Assembly: GCA_934533135.1 (NCBI GenBank)
Contig: CAKTBG010000003.1
Coordinates: 1-64,000 of the forward strand
Direction: 5' to 3'
DNA: 64,000 bases
Source of the DNA: an uncultured Faecalibacterium sp.
GTDB taxonomy: Bacteria; Bacillota; Clostridia; Oscillospirales; Ruminococcaceae
Part shown: piece by piece, positions 1-7,472 of the stretch
How positions within the stretch are numbered: the first letter of the stretch is position 1
Layout: the number at the start of each line of letters is the position of its first letter
Program-made: the position numbers and the translations under genes
The notes under the pieces: generated by a model
Seen by the model: only the letters and a program-made list of their open reading frames with translations
The model's database searches: none
Told to the model about the DNA's origin: nothing

Positions 1-454
1 TGTGGAGGGCTTCTTCAAACCGTGGGTCATGCGGCTCCTCCGGGGTGGCGGGCTTGTAGCGCTCCTGCCAGTCGTGCAGCAGGTCAAGATAATCGGTCAG
101 CACCCGCAGGCAGTAGGCGATGTCTGCCCACTGCTCGTCCGTCAGGCCGCGCTTGGGCGGCGGCAGGGCGATGGCATTGGCGGGCGGCTTGTCCGGGTCA
201 AGCCCGAAGTCACTTGCGAGCTTCTCGGCGGCTTGCCGGGGGTTCAGGTCGAACAGCTTGGCGGTGAGGTCGATGGCATCTCCGTTGGCTCCACAGCCAA
301 AGCAATAATAATAGGTGTCGTTCAGCTTCATGCTGGGGTCGCTGTCGGAATGGAAGGGACAGCACACCATGCCATGGCGGTCGGGTTCCATGCCGTACAT
401 CTCTCCCACCTGCCGAACGGTGATGGCGGACTTGATCTTTTGGTATAAACTCAA
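1..454 (-). CDS. CHC2 zinc-finger DNA primase-like protein (3' end cut by window)
   Basis: The reading frame on the minus strand opens with TTG at 454-452, preceded by AAGGAG at proper spacing, and runs off the left edge after about 151 codons. The N-terminal part holds a CHC2-type zinc finger: CPFH about 16 residues before CFGC, as in the DnaG primase N-terminus. The following segment (NPRQAAEKLASDFGLD) is the usual continuation of this domain. In Clostridia such short CHC2 proteins are typical of integrative and mobilizable elements rather than of the housekeeping primase. The first half of the protein is enough for the family call; what lies beyond the edge (for example a Toprim domain) cannot be seen. 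The TTG start is chosen because no ATG gives the zinc finger with a ribosome binding site. Confidence 0.85.
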   Translation of the reverse strand, partial: MSLYQKIKSAITVRQVGEMYGMEPDRHGMVCCPFHSDSDPSMKLNDTYYYCFGCGANGDAIDLTAKLFDLNPRQAAEKLASDFGLDPDKPPANAIALPPPKRGLTDEQWADIAYCLRVLTDYLDLLHDWQERYKPATPEEPHDPRFEEALH

Positions 455-478
455 AATTTCTCCTTTGGTCAAAGGCTC

Positions 479-505
479 TGGCACGGATCAATTTGATCCC
501 TGCCA
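479..505. promoter_or_regulatory. Interrupted palindrome upstream of the CHC2 gene, possible operator
   Basis: Outer arms TGGCA/TGCCA and inner arms GATCAA/TTGATC form an interrupted inverted repeat 25 nt upstream of the TTG start. It is well placed to be an operator or a leader hairpin. No protein is assigned; the XRE gene at 870 is the nearest candidate regulator. Confidence 0.35.
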
Positions 506-814
506 CGTTCAAAGCCGGTCTCCCTTGCTGCCTCCCGACAGGAAATCTTTTTGGACTCTGTGTCGGCCCCATGCAGGGCGCTCGCTCCCCCGATGGGAGG
601 TCTTGGCGGTCTGGGCAGTTCGGACGGTCATTCTGTTGTCAAGGTCCTGTTATGAAAGATATTTCAGAGGGCTTTCGCGGGAAGCCCTTAATATGTTCGC
701 TGCTGGGGAGTTATATGTTTTCTTTCTGTCTATAGGATAGCACCTCAATGGCCGCTGTGCCGTATATCCATAATGTCGGAAAACAGGTGCAGAATCTGCA
801 AAATTCCACGCTTA

Positions 815-843
815 TGGACAGGAACTGCCGGAAGTGGTATACT
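815..843 (+). promoter_or_regulatory. Sigma-A-type promoter of the XRE gene
   Basis: TGGACA at 815-820 and TATACT at 838-843 are separated by 17 nt. Transcription would start near 850, leaving a leader of about 20 nt before the ATG at 870. Between 455 and 814 I see only the palindrome at 479-505. Confidence 0.7.
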
Positions 844-869
844 GTGCAAAAAACATCGGAGGTGCGACC

Positions 870-1685
870 ATGAACATCAAGCTGACACTGGGAGAACGGC
901 TCAAAGACCTGCGTGTGGAGCGGGATCTGAAGTTGGAAACGCTGGCAGAGCAGACGGGTCTGTCCAAATCGGCACTGTCGAAATATGAGAGCGACGATGT
1001 GACCGACCTCAGCATTTACGCCGTGACAACGCTGGCTGAGTTCTATGGCGTGACCACCGACTACCTGCTGGGTGTGACGGAAAACAAAAAACGCCCAGAT
1101 GCAGTCCTTTCGGACTTGCATCTGAGCGATGGCGCAGTGGACGTATTAAGGAATGGAAAATTCAATCATCGGCTTCTGTGCGAACTTCTGGAACATCCCG
1201 ATTTTTCCCGGTGGATGACCGACCTTGAGATCTGTGTGGACGGGCTGGTCAGTGACCGCATCCGGGACATGAATGCCATGGTAGAAGCCACCAGACAGGA
1301 ACTGGAAAAGCGATACCATGCCGATACAGAGGACCTGACCATGCGGACGCTGAAGGCGGCGCAAATCAACGAGGATGAATATTTCGGGCGGATCCTCTAT
1401 GATGAGCTGGCGGCGATCCTGAAGCAGATCAAAGCGGCACATGGGACCGATAAGACTACATCGGACGGCGCAGCGATCGAGCAAGCGAGGAAGCAGCTTG
1501 AAAATGCACAGAAGTTTGAAGGTTCTCCGTTGGAAAAGAAGATGAATGTCCTGATGGGACAGATTGGTATCGACTATTCCAAACTGACGAAAGAAGAACA
1601 GATGACCCTGCTGCGGGTGTTCAACAAATCCTCTATGTTGAAGCACCGCACAAAGGCAGGGATGCGGGGTAAGCACAGACGCTGA
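870..1685 (+). CDS. XRE-family helix-turn-helix transcriptional regulator
   Basis: A 271-residue protein with an N-terminal XRE/Cro-type helix-turn-helix (about residues 6-60: ERLKDLRVERDLKLETLAEQ, then TGLSKSALSKYES) and a long, mostly helical charged C-terminal part with no recognised domain. The ATG at 870 is chosen because GGAGGTG sits 5-9 nt before it; an upstream in-frame start lies inside the promoter. Such two-part regulators are common control genes of integrative elements in gut Clostridia, which fits the CHC2 gene on the other side of the intergenic region. Its target is unknown. The DNA-binding role is secure; the link to element control is inferred. Confidence 0.85.
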   Translation: MNIKLTLGERLKDLRVERDLKLETLAEQTGLSKSALSKYESDDVTDLSIYAVTTLAEFYGVTTDYLLGVTENKKRPDAVLSDLHLSDGAVDVLRNGKFNHRLLCELLEHPDFSRWMTDLEICVDGLVSDRIRDMNAMVEATRQELEKRYHADTEDLTMRTLKAAQINEDEYFGRILYDELAAILKQIKAAHGTDKTTSDGAAIEQARKQLENAQKFEGSPLEKKMNVLMGQIGIDYSKLTKEEQMTLLRVFNKSSMLKHRTKAGMRGKHRR

Positions 1686-1885
1686 TCATTTGCCCTGCGC
1701 CTTATGGGAAAAACGCTGCTGCGGCAGGAAGGAGAACGTACACCATTGGTTCCTCTGCAAGCCTGCGCTGGGTGGGCAGAGACCGTTAGCTGCCATGCCC
1801 ATCCGCGCATCCTTCTGCCGCAGAACAGGTGCTTGCCGCATTTGCTCGCAGCCCCTTTTCCGCGTCAGCCGGAACCAAGGTGTAA

Positions 1886-1915
1886 CACACTAGACTTTGC
1901 AAGCAAAGTCGTGTG
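1886..1915. repeat. Perfect two-part palindrome, oriT-like
   Basis: Arms CACAC and GACTTTGC are mirrored by GCAAAGTC and GTGTG around a two-base centre, giving 13 paired bases over 30 bp. It lacks a T tract, so it is a poor terminator. It lies in the 350-bp gene-free stretch after the XRE gene, next to element genes, and resembles the inverted repeats of transfer origins of mobilizable elements. Nothing else is recognised in 1686-2031. Confidence 0.35.
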
Positions 1916-2031
1916 CCAACGAGCGTTCCGCCGCTCTTTGGATTCTTCCCGGCAGGGCACTGGAAAATGGGGTGCCCTGCGCAGCGCGGCACGTCCGTCA
2001 TCTCGCACAAAAAATGAACCGCAAGTTTTAC

Positions 2032-2060
2032 TTGACAATTCGCAGAATATGCACTATCAT
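2032..2060 (+). promoter_or_regulatory. Promoter of the GntR regulator gene
   Basis: TTGACA at 2032-2037 and TATCAT at 2055-2060 with a 17-nt spacer, a near-consensus sigma-A promoter. Confidence 0.75.
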
Positions 2061-2080
2061 AGCCATAAGATGAATATAAT

Positions 2081-2091
2081 GTTTATAACGA
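2081..2091. promoter_or_regulatory. Candidate GntR operator, autoregulatory copy
   Basis: GTTTATAACGA lies 20 nt after the -10 box. The same 11-mer with one change (GTCTATAACGA) sits at 3044-3054 at nearly the same distance from the PTS promoter. Being shared by the regulator and the operon it adjoins suggests a common operator. Confidence 0.45.
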
Positions 2092-2119
2092 TATACTCAA
2101 TTTGAGGGTGAGGTATTTC

Positions 2120-2848
2120 ATGGCGATCAATGATAGTGCTGTCGTCCCGCTTTACCAGCAGGTTAAGGATGACATCCGTGCCGCGATCGAGAGCGGCAAA
2201 TACAAAACCAACGAGAAGATCCCCCCGGAGCCGGAACTGAGCGCGGAGTACTCGGTCAGCCGCATCACGGTACGCCGTGCGGTGGAAGAGCTGTGCGCCG
2301 AAGGGTATCTGGTCAAAATGCAGGGGCGTGGCACCTTTGTCAGCAAGCCCCGCATCCACCGCAAGTTTTCCAGCGGCAGAGGTACTTCTAGTTTTACAGA
2401 CACCTGCAAGGAATATGGTATGGTGCCGGGTGCGCGGCTGCTGAACCGTCAGATCGTGCCGGTGCGAAAAGATGAAGAAGCATTCTTCCATGTAGGCCCG
2501 GATGCGCTGCTCATTTATGTCCAGCGTCTGCGTACCGCCGATGGTCAGCCGGTCTTTCTGGAAAATCTGTTCCTGCCCTACGAGCCCTACAAGAGTCTGA
2601 TGAGCGAGAACCTGAATGATGTTTCCATGTTTGACACCATTGAGCACATCTCCGGGCTGCGCCCTGCAACGACCTCCTGCCAGCGCATTGAGGCGGTACG
2701 GGCTTCGGCGGAACAGGCACAGCTGCTCAACCTTTCGCTGGGCGAACCGCTGCTGTATCTGAACGCCTACTTCCATGACCAATATGACCACCCGCTGTGC
2801 ATCGGACGGCAGTATTACATTGGAAGCCGTTATATGTTCGAGTTTTAA
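2120..2848 (+). CDS. GntR/HutC-family transcriptional regulator with UTRA domain
   Basis: A 242-residue regulator. The N-terminal winged helix (residues 10-75) carries the typical segments PLYQQVKDDIRAAIESGKY and SRITVRRAVEELCAEGYL, ending in GRGTFV. The rest matches the UTRA ligand-binding fold that senses phosphorylated sugars or related effectors (segments VFLENLFLPYE and LLYLNAYFHD are visible). The ATG at 2120 follows GGTGAGG at good spacing. It sits 260 bp upstream of the PTS operon, separated from it by a terminator, and a shared sequence follows both promoters, so it most likely represses that operon and itself. The effector is probably the phosphorylated substrate of the PTS, by analogy with FrlR-type regulators; this is inference. 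Confidence 0.88.
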   Translation: MAINDSAVVPLYQQVKDDIRAAIESGKYKTNEKIPPEPELSAEYSVSRITVRRAVEELCAEGYLVKMQGRGTFVSKPRIHRKFSSGRGTSSFTDTCKEYGMVPGARLLNRQIVPVRKDEEAFFHVGPDALLIYVQRLRTADGQPVFLENLFLPYEPYKSLMSENLNDVSMFDTIEHISGLRPATTSCQRIEAVRASAEQAQLLNLSLGEPLLYLNAYFHDQYDHPLCIGRQYYIGSRYMFEF

Positions 2849-2867
2849 GGGCAGTATCCTGTCCCCC

Positions 2868-2905
2868 AAGAGCGTCTTTTCTACTCAGAAAAGACGCTCT
2901 TTTTG
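2868..2905 (+). terminator. Terminator of the GntR gene
   Basis: A perfect 14-bp stem (2868-2881 with 2888-2901) around a 6-nt loop is followed by a T tract. Confidence 0.9.
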
Positions 2906-2997
2906 TCGTTCTAAGGAGAATTGTTGGTAAAAGTGCAAAAATACGGAGGAAATGCTTTGTGCACTTTAACAAAGTGAAGATTTTTTTGAAAAAACTC

Positions 2998-3025
2998 TTG
3001 ACGTCTGCGTGAAATGTGGTACTAT
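2998..3025 (+). promoter_or_regulatory. Promoter of the PTS operon
   Basis: TTGACG at 2998-3003 and TACTAT at 3020-3025 with a 16-nt spacer. It is the only good promoter between the GntR terminator and the first PTS gene. Confidence 0.65.
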
Positions 3026-3043
3026 GTACATGACGATTATGAC

Positions 3044-3054
3044 GTCTATAACGA
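3044..3054. promoter_or_regulatory. Candidate GntR operator at the PTS operon
   Basis: GTCTATAACGA begins 19 nt after the -10 box and matches 10 of 11 positions of the element downstream of the gntR promoter. The flanking bases contain repeated TGACGATTATGACG half-sites. Confidence 0.45.
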
Positions 3055-3106
3055 GTGAGACGACACAGACGCCGAAGAGATGAAGGAAACACAAGAAAGG
3101 TCGTGG

Positions 3107-3535
3107 ATGCGTATGAACCGAATCATTCTTGCTTCGCACGGAGGGCTGTCCGCCGGGATGAAAGACACCGTGCAGATGATCCTTGGTGAGATGCCGAACC
3201 TTTATGCACTTGCTACCCTACGGGACGAGACCGAGCCTATCGCAGCAGCGGCGCGCCGGCTGCTGGATGGCTTTGCAGCAGAGGATGCTGTGTACATCGT
3301 GACCGATGTGATGGGCGGCAGCGTGAACAACGAGATGCTGACCCTGCTGCCGGAGTATCCGGCTGTGCACCTGATCTGCGGCATGAACGCTTCTCTGGTG
3401 CTGACCCTTGCTTCCAACGACGAAGCCCTGACACAGGACGAACTGGCCGAGTGCATTGCAGATGCCAAGGCGCAGATCATTGATTGCAACCTGCTGCTGA
3501 AAAACGCAGCCCAAGATGAGGAGGATGACCTATGA
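3107..3535 (+). CDS. PTS mannose/fructose/sorbose-family EIIA component
   Basis: About 142 residues. The protein starts with the EIIA(Man) signature IILASHGGLSAGM; the histidine of SHG (residue 11) is the phosphoacceptor from HPr. The middle VYIVTDVMGGSVNNEM is the usual family core. Starts at 3080, 3107 and 3113 are possible; 3107 is preferred because AAAGG precedes it by about 6 nt. The gene overlaps the EIIB gene by 4 nt, the first of a chain A-B-C-D. It passes phosphate from HPr to EIIB in the cytoplasm. Separate A and B proteins, rather than the fused AB of ManX, are typical of fructoselysine/glucoselysine and sorbose-type transporters. Confidence 0.9.
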   Translation: MRMNRIILASHGGLSAGMKDTVQMILGEMPNLYALATLRDETEPIAAAARRLLDGFAAEDAVYIVTDVMGGSVNNEMLTLLPEYPAVHLICGMNASLVLTLASNDEALTQDELAECIADAKAQIIDCNLLLKNAAQDEEDDL

Positions 3536-3999
3536 TCAAATTCGTACGTCTGGATTACCGTCTGCTGCACGGTCAGGTGGTATTCTCGTGGACCGGCCAT
3601 GTGGGCGCACAGCGCATCATCGTGGTGGACGATGACGCCGCCAACGACGAGATGAAAAAGTCCGCCCTGCTGCTGAGCAAGCCGGCCGGTGTCCGGGTGA
3701 ACATCTTCACGGTGGACAAGACCATCGCCAAGATGCCCAAGGTGGAGCAGCTGGACGAGAAGATCATGATGATCTTCGGCAACACCGCTGCCCTGCTCAA
3801 GTTCTGCCAGGCATACCCCAAGATCAAGGAAATCAACTACGGTGCTGTGGCCAACAAACCCGGCTCCAAGGCTTTTGATCAGTCGGTGTTCCTGACCCCG
3901 GAGGAACAGGCCGACACCCAGAAGCTGCTGGATATGGGCATTAAGATCTACAGCCAGCAGACCCCCACCTTTAAGGTAGTACCCATCGATCACATCTGA
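3532..3999 (+). CDS. PTS mannose/fructose/sorbose-family EIIB component
   Basis: A 155-residue cytoplasmic protein with the EIIB(Man) start VRLDYRLLHGQVV; the histidine at residue 13 takes phosphate from EIIA and gives it to the incoming sugar. The family feature VDDDAANDEMKKSAL follows, and the length is normal. The ATG overlaps the EIIA stop codon, so the two are translationally coupled. It works with EIIC and EIID encoded next. Confidence 0.92.
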   Translation: MIKFVRLDYRLLHGQVVFSWTGHVGAQRIIVVDDDAANDEMKKSALLLSKPAGVRVNIFTVDKTIAKMPKVEQLDEKIMMIFGNTAALLKFCQAYPKIKEINYGAVANKPGSKAFDQSVFLTPEEQADTQKLLDMGIKIYSQQTPTFKVVPIDHI

Positions 4000-4030
4000 T
4001 CGTAAGGAGATAAGAAGGAGGAATTGACCC

Positions 4031-4840
4031 ATGTTTGTTACCGCACTGCTTCTGGGTCTGGTTGGCGTGTTCTGCATTCTGGACTCGCGCATTCTGGGCC
4101 GCATGAACTTCGAGCGTCCGCTCATCACCTGCACCATCGTCGGTGCGCTGCTGGGTGATCTGCAGACCGGCCTGACCCTTGGCGCATCCATTGAGCTGAT
4201 GAGCCTTGGCATCGTGAACATCGGCGCTGCACAACCCCCGGATATGAACATGGCTGCCATCATCTGCGCAGCCTTTGCCATCCTGACCGATGCTTCTGCC
4301 GAGACTGCTCTGGCACTGGCCATCCCCATCGCTGTTCTGGGTCAGATGCTGGGCGTAGTGATGCGCACCATCCTGTCCAACCTGACCCACGTTGCCGACC
4401 GTGCCATTCAGGAAGGCAAGTTCCGCAAGGCATGGAGTATGCACATCGTCTGGGGCACGGTGCTGTACAGCCTGATGTACTTCATCCCCATCTTCCTGTC
4501 CGTCTACTTCGGCACTGATCTGGTGCAGAAGATCGTGGCCTTTATCCCCGCATGGCTGACCGATGGCCTGAACCTCGGCAGTAAGTTCCTTACCGCTTAC
4601 GGTATTGCCCTGCTGCTGTCCACCATGCTCAACCGCGATCTGACCGTTTACTTCCTGCTGGGCTTCTTCTTTGTGGGTTACCTGGGTCTGGACGTCACCG
4701 CTGTGGCGATCTTCGCCGCAATTCTGGCTGTGATCCTGACCGGTCTGAAGTATGGCAAGGGCGCACCCGCCGCAGCCGCAGCCGGTGCAGCTGCTGCCAA
4801 CCCGGACTACGACCCGCTGGAAGACGACGATGATCTTTGA
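4031..4840 (+). CDS. PTS mannose/fructose/sorbose-family EIIC component
   Basis: A 269-residue membrane protein with many hydrophobic helices. The segments LGDLQTGLTLGASIELMSLG and IGAAQPPDMNMAAIICAAFA are diagnostic of EIIC(Man), the sugar-translocating subunit that works together with EIID. The tail is acidic (ending PLEDDDDL) after an alanine-rich linker, which is unusual but harmless for the call. AGGAGG precedes the ATG by about 8 nt. It lies 31 nt after EIIB and 15 nt before EIID. Confidence 0.92.
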   Translation: MFVTALLLGLVGVFCILDSRILGRMNFERPLITCTIVGALLGDLQTGLTLGASIELMSLGIVNIGAAQPPDMNMAAIICAAFAILTDASAETALALAIPIAVLGQMLGVVMRTILSNLTHVADRAIQEGKFRKAWSMHIVWGTVLYSLMYFIPIFLSVYFGTDLVQKIVAFIPAWLTDGLNLGSKFLTAYGIALLLSTMLNRDLTVYFLLGFFFVGYLGLDVTAVAIFAAILAVILTGLKYGKGAPAAAAAGAAAANPDYDPLEDDDDL

Positions 4841-4855
4841 TAGGAGGAAGCTGAA

Positions 4856-5692
4856 ATGAGCAACGCAACCAAGACTGCAAAGCGCAGCGACTTCAAGAAA
4901 TACTTCCAGTTCATGTGGCGCTCCCTGAACATTCAGGCCTCCTGGAACTACGAACGTCAGATGAACATGGGCTTTTTGTACGGCATCGCTCCCACGCTGA
5001 ACGAGCTGTACCCCGATGAGAGCGATCCTGAACAGCTGGCGCACAAAAAGGAAGCCTACGAGCGCGAGATGGCGTTCTACAACTGCACCCCGCAGACCAG
5101 TGCCTTTACGCTGGGTCTGGCTGCTTCCATGGAGGAGCAGTACGCCGCCGACCGTGAAAACTTCAACCCGGAGACCATCAACGCCGTCAAGACCTCGCTG
5201 ATGGGTCCCCTGTCCGGTGTGGGCGACTCCTTCTTCCAGGGCACTGTCCGCCTGATCGCTTTTGGTCTGGGCATCTCTCTGGCACAGCAGGGTAACGTTC
5301 TGGGCCCCATTCTGGCCATGATCCTCTCCATCGTCCCCGCTGTGCTGGTCACATGGTTTGCCGGTAAGCTGGGCTATACCATGGGCAGCAAGTACCTGAC
5401 CAAGCTCAACGGCGGCATGATGGACAAGCTGATGTACGTCTGCGGCATCGTAGGCCTGATGGTCATTGGTGCCATGGTGGCAAGTATGGTGGGTCTGACC
5501 ACCCCCATCACCTTCGCAAGCACCGGTCTGGTGCTGCAGGATGTGCTGAACAGCATTCTGCCGAATCTTCTGAACCTTGGCATCGTGATGCTGATGTACA
5601 CCCTGATCCGCAAAAAGGTCAAGACCGGCTGGCTGCTGGTCATCTGCATCGTGGGCGGTGTTGCTATCAACGCCCTTGGTCTGTTGGTGTAA
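4856..5692 (+). CDS. PTS mannose/fructose/sorbose-family EIID component
   Basis: 278 residues. The N-terminal half shows the EIID(Man) pattern: FMWRSLNIQASWNYERQMNMG, then ASMEEQYAAD and VKTSLMGPLSGVGDSFFQGT. The C-terminal part is a set of membrane helices. Together with EIIC it forms the membrane channel. It completes a full mannose-family transporter. The next gene, 86 nt away with its own ribosome binding site, encodes a FrlB-like deglycase, which hints at the substrate. Confidence 0.92.
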   Translation: MSNATKTAKRSDFKKYFQFMWRSLNIQASWNYERQMNMGFLYGIAPTLNELYPDESDPEQLAHKKEAYEREMAFYNCTPQTSAFTLGLAASMEEQYAADRENFNPETINAVKTSLMGPLSGVGDSFFQGTVRLIAFGLGISLAQQGNVLGPILAMILSIVPAVLVTWFAGKLGYTMGSKYLTKLNGGMMDKLMYVCGIVGLMVIGAMVASMVGLTTPITFASTGLVLQDVLNSILPNLLNLGIVMLMYTLIRKKVKTGWLLVICIVGGVAINALGLLV

Positions 5693-5778
5693 CCGGATTT
5701 CCGGCTTACATAGATATCCGTACGCCTGTAATTTGTGATTCATCAGAACAATAGGAAAATAATTTGGAGGATTGCATT

Positions 5779-6762
5779 ATGTATAACATTGATCTGGCAA
5801 ACGTCAAGTCCATCGTGGCAGACATCGTGGCAAAGCACAACGTGGAGAACGTGGCCTTTGTTGGCTGCGGCGCTTCCAAGGCAGAGTTGTACCCCGCAAA
5901 GTACTTCCTGGCAAACTGCAGCAAGAAGCTGCGTGTAGCACACTACACCGCCAACGAGTTCAACTACGATACCCCCGATTGGCTGGGTGACACCACCGTG
6001 GTCATCACCGCTTCTCTGGGCGGCAGCACCCCTGAGACCGTCAAGGCCAACAGCGTGGCAAAGGCCGCCGGTGCAACCGTTGTCAGCGTTACCCACGCTG
6101 CCGGTTCTGCCCTGACCAAGGAAGCTGACTACACCATCGTTCACGGCTTTGAGGCAAACTACGCCGCCAAGCTGGAAAAGATGGGCTACGTTCTGGCACT
6201 GGCTGTGGAGATCCTGCAGCAGGTGGAGGGCTTTGACAAGTACGACAAGATGATCGAGGGCCTGACCAACGTGTTCGAGGCTGCCGAGAACGCTGCCAAC
6301 TCCGCCCGCAAGTCTGCCAAGGAGTTCGCTGAGAAGTACAAGGACGCTCCCGTCGTCTACGTCATGTCCAGCGGCGCTTCCATGGAGGTCGCTTACTCCA
6401 CCTCCATCTGCCTGATGATGGAGATGCAGTGGGTCAACTCCGGCTCCTTCCACAGCGGCGAGTTCTTCCACGGCCCCTTCGAGATCGTGGACAAGGACGT
6501 GCCCTTCATCCTGCTGATGAACGACGGCAAGACCCGTCCCGTGGATGCCCGTGCACTGACCTTCCTGCACCGCTTCGATGCTCTGACCACTGTTGTGGAT
6601 GCAAAGGACTACGGTCTGGGCAATGCTGTGGATAGCAGCGTCATCACCTACTTCAACCCGCTGATGCACACCGCTGTGTTCCGCGTCTATGCTGAGGAGC
6701 TGTCTTACGTCCGTCAGCATCCGCTGACCCTGCGCCGCTATATGTGGAAGCTGGAGTACTAA
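5779..6762 (+). CDS. SIS-domain sugar-phosphate deglycase, FrlB-like (fructoselysine/glucoselysine 6-phosphate type)
   Basis: 327 residues with two SIS domains. The first carries GCGASKAELYPAK and TASLGGSTPETV, the latter holding the phosphosugar-binding serines. The second carries MEMQWVNSGSFHSGEFFHGP and ends in RRYMWKLEY. From memory, E. coli FrlB has the similar motif SGEFRHGPLEIV and a similar RRYYGGLVEY end; the resemblance over both regions is what supports the call. FrlB-type enzymes split the phosphorylated Amadori adduct of lysine into glucose 6-phosphate and lysine. ATG 5779 is chosen because GGAGGA lies 9 nt before it. The placement after a mannose-type PTS parallels the gfr/frl operons of other gut bacteria. 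The exact amino-sugar substrate is not decidable from sequence alone. Confidence 0.78.
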   Translation: MYNIDLANVKSIVADIVAKHNVENVAFVGCGASKAELYPAKYFLANCSKKLRVAHYTANEFNYDTPDWLGDTTVVITASLGGSTPETVKANSVAKAAGATVVSVTHAAGSALTKEADYTIVHGFEANYAAKLEKMGYVLALAVEILQQVEGFDKYDKMIEGLTNVFEAAENAANSARKSAKEFAEKYKDAPVVYVMSSGASMEVAYSTSICLMMEMQWVNSGSFHSGEFFHGPFEIVDKDVPFILLMNDGKTRPVDARALTFLHRFDALTTVVDAKDYGLGNAVDSSVITYFNPLMHTAVFRVYAEELSYVRQHPLTLRRYMWKLEY

Positions 6763-6792
6763 GCGGTCATCCGGGATCAATAGACCCATGCT

Positions 6793-6824
6793 TGGGGGGG
6801 AGGGGCTTGCCCCTCCCCTTTTTT
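6793..6824 (+). terminator. Terminator after the deglycase gene
   Basis: A G-rich stem (GGGGAGGGGC paired with CCCTCCCC over a short loop) is followed by six T. It may be partial, since the HAD gene starts only 20 nt downstream with no visible promoter of its own. Confidence 0.8.
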
Positions 6825-6844
6825 GATGAAGAGGAAAATGAAGA

Positions 6845-7471
6845 ATGATTGAAGCAGTGATTTTTGATATGGATGGGGTGCTGGCGGATACGGAATACTA
6901 CTACGAGAACCGCCGTAAAAACTTTCTGCTGGAAAACGGCATCCCCATCCCGGAGGGCAACTTCATTGGCTCCAACGAAAAAGCCATCTGGGAAGCCATT
7001 GTCCCCAACGACCCTGTGCGCCGTCAGGAGATGCTGATGGCTTACCGGGAGTACCGCAAGGCTCGCCCCACCCCCTACGGCAAGCTTACCGACCCGCAGG
7101 CAGAGCCGCTGATGAATGCGCTGCGCAGCCGGGGGCTGAAGGTGGCGGTGGCGTCCTCCAGCGCAGCGCCGGATATCATGAAGATGCTCACGGAGGGCGG
7201 GCTGAAAGCGATGGTGGATTTCGCCTTCAGCGGCGAGGACTGCGCCGCCCATAAGCCTGCGCCGGACATCTATCTCAAGGCACTGAAGGCACTGGGGCTG
7301 ACGGCAGACAAGGCCATTGCGGTGGAGGATTCTCCCACGGGCATCGCCTCCGCAAAGGCGGCAGGCCTGAAGGTGCTGGCACTGAAGCCCCGCCACGGCG
7401 AGCCGCTGGATCAGTCCGCCGCAGACTGCATCATCACCCGGCTGATGGATGTAAAGGAGCATCTGGACTGA
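6845..7471 (+). CDS. HAD-superfamily hydrolase, beta-phosphoglucomutase-like
   Basis: 208 residues. Motif I is IFDMDGVLADTE with catalytic aspartates at residues 8 and 10. Motif II is the SSS near residue 102. KPAPDIY (motif III lysine) and VEDSPTGIASAKAAG (motif IV) follow, the usual pattern of HAD subfamily IA enzymes of the PGM/phosphatase group. A small helical cap lies between motifs I and II. It probably removes or moves phosphate on a small sugar phosphate, perhaps linked to the PTS product upstream. The stop codon is followed almost at once by the YitT gene, so the two share a transcript. Confidence 0.85.
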   Translation: MIEAVIFDMDGVLADTEYYYENRRKNFLLENGIPIPEGNFIGSNEKAIWEAIVPNDPVRRQEMLMAYREYRKARPTPYGKLTDPQAEPLMNALRSRGLKVAVASSSAAPDIMKMLTEGGLKAMVDFAFSGEDCAAHKPAPDIYLKALKALGLTADKAIAVEDSPTGIASAKAAGLKVLALKPRHGEPLDQSAADCIITRLMDVKEHLD

Positions 7472-7472
7472 G

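Noticed and set aside
2-448. Plus-strand frame at the left edge
   Set aside because: Shadow of the minus-strand CHC2 zinc-finger gene, which uses a TTG start with a good ribosome binding site.
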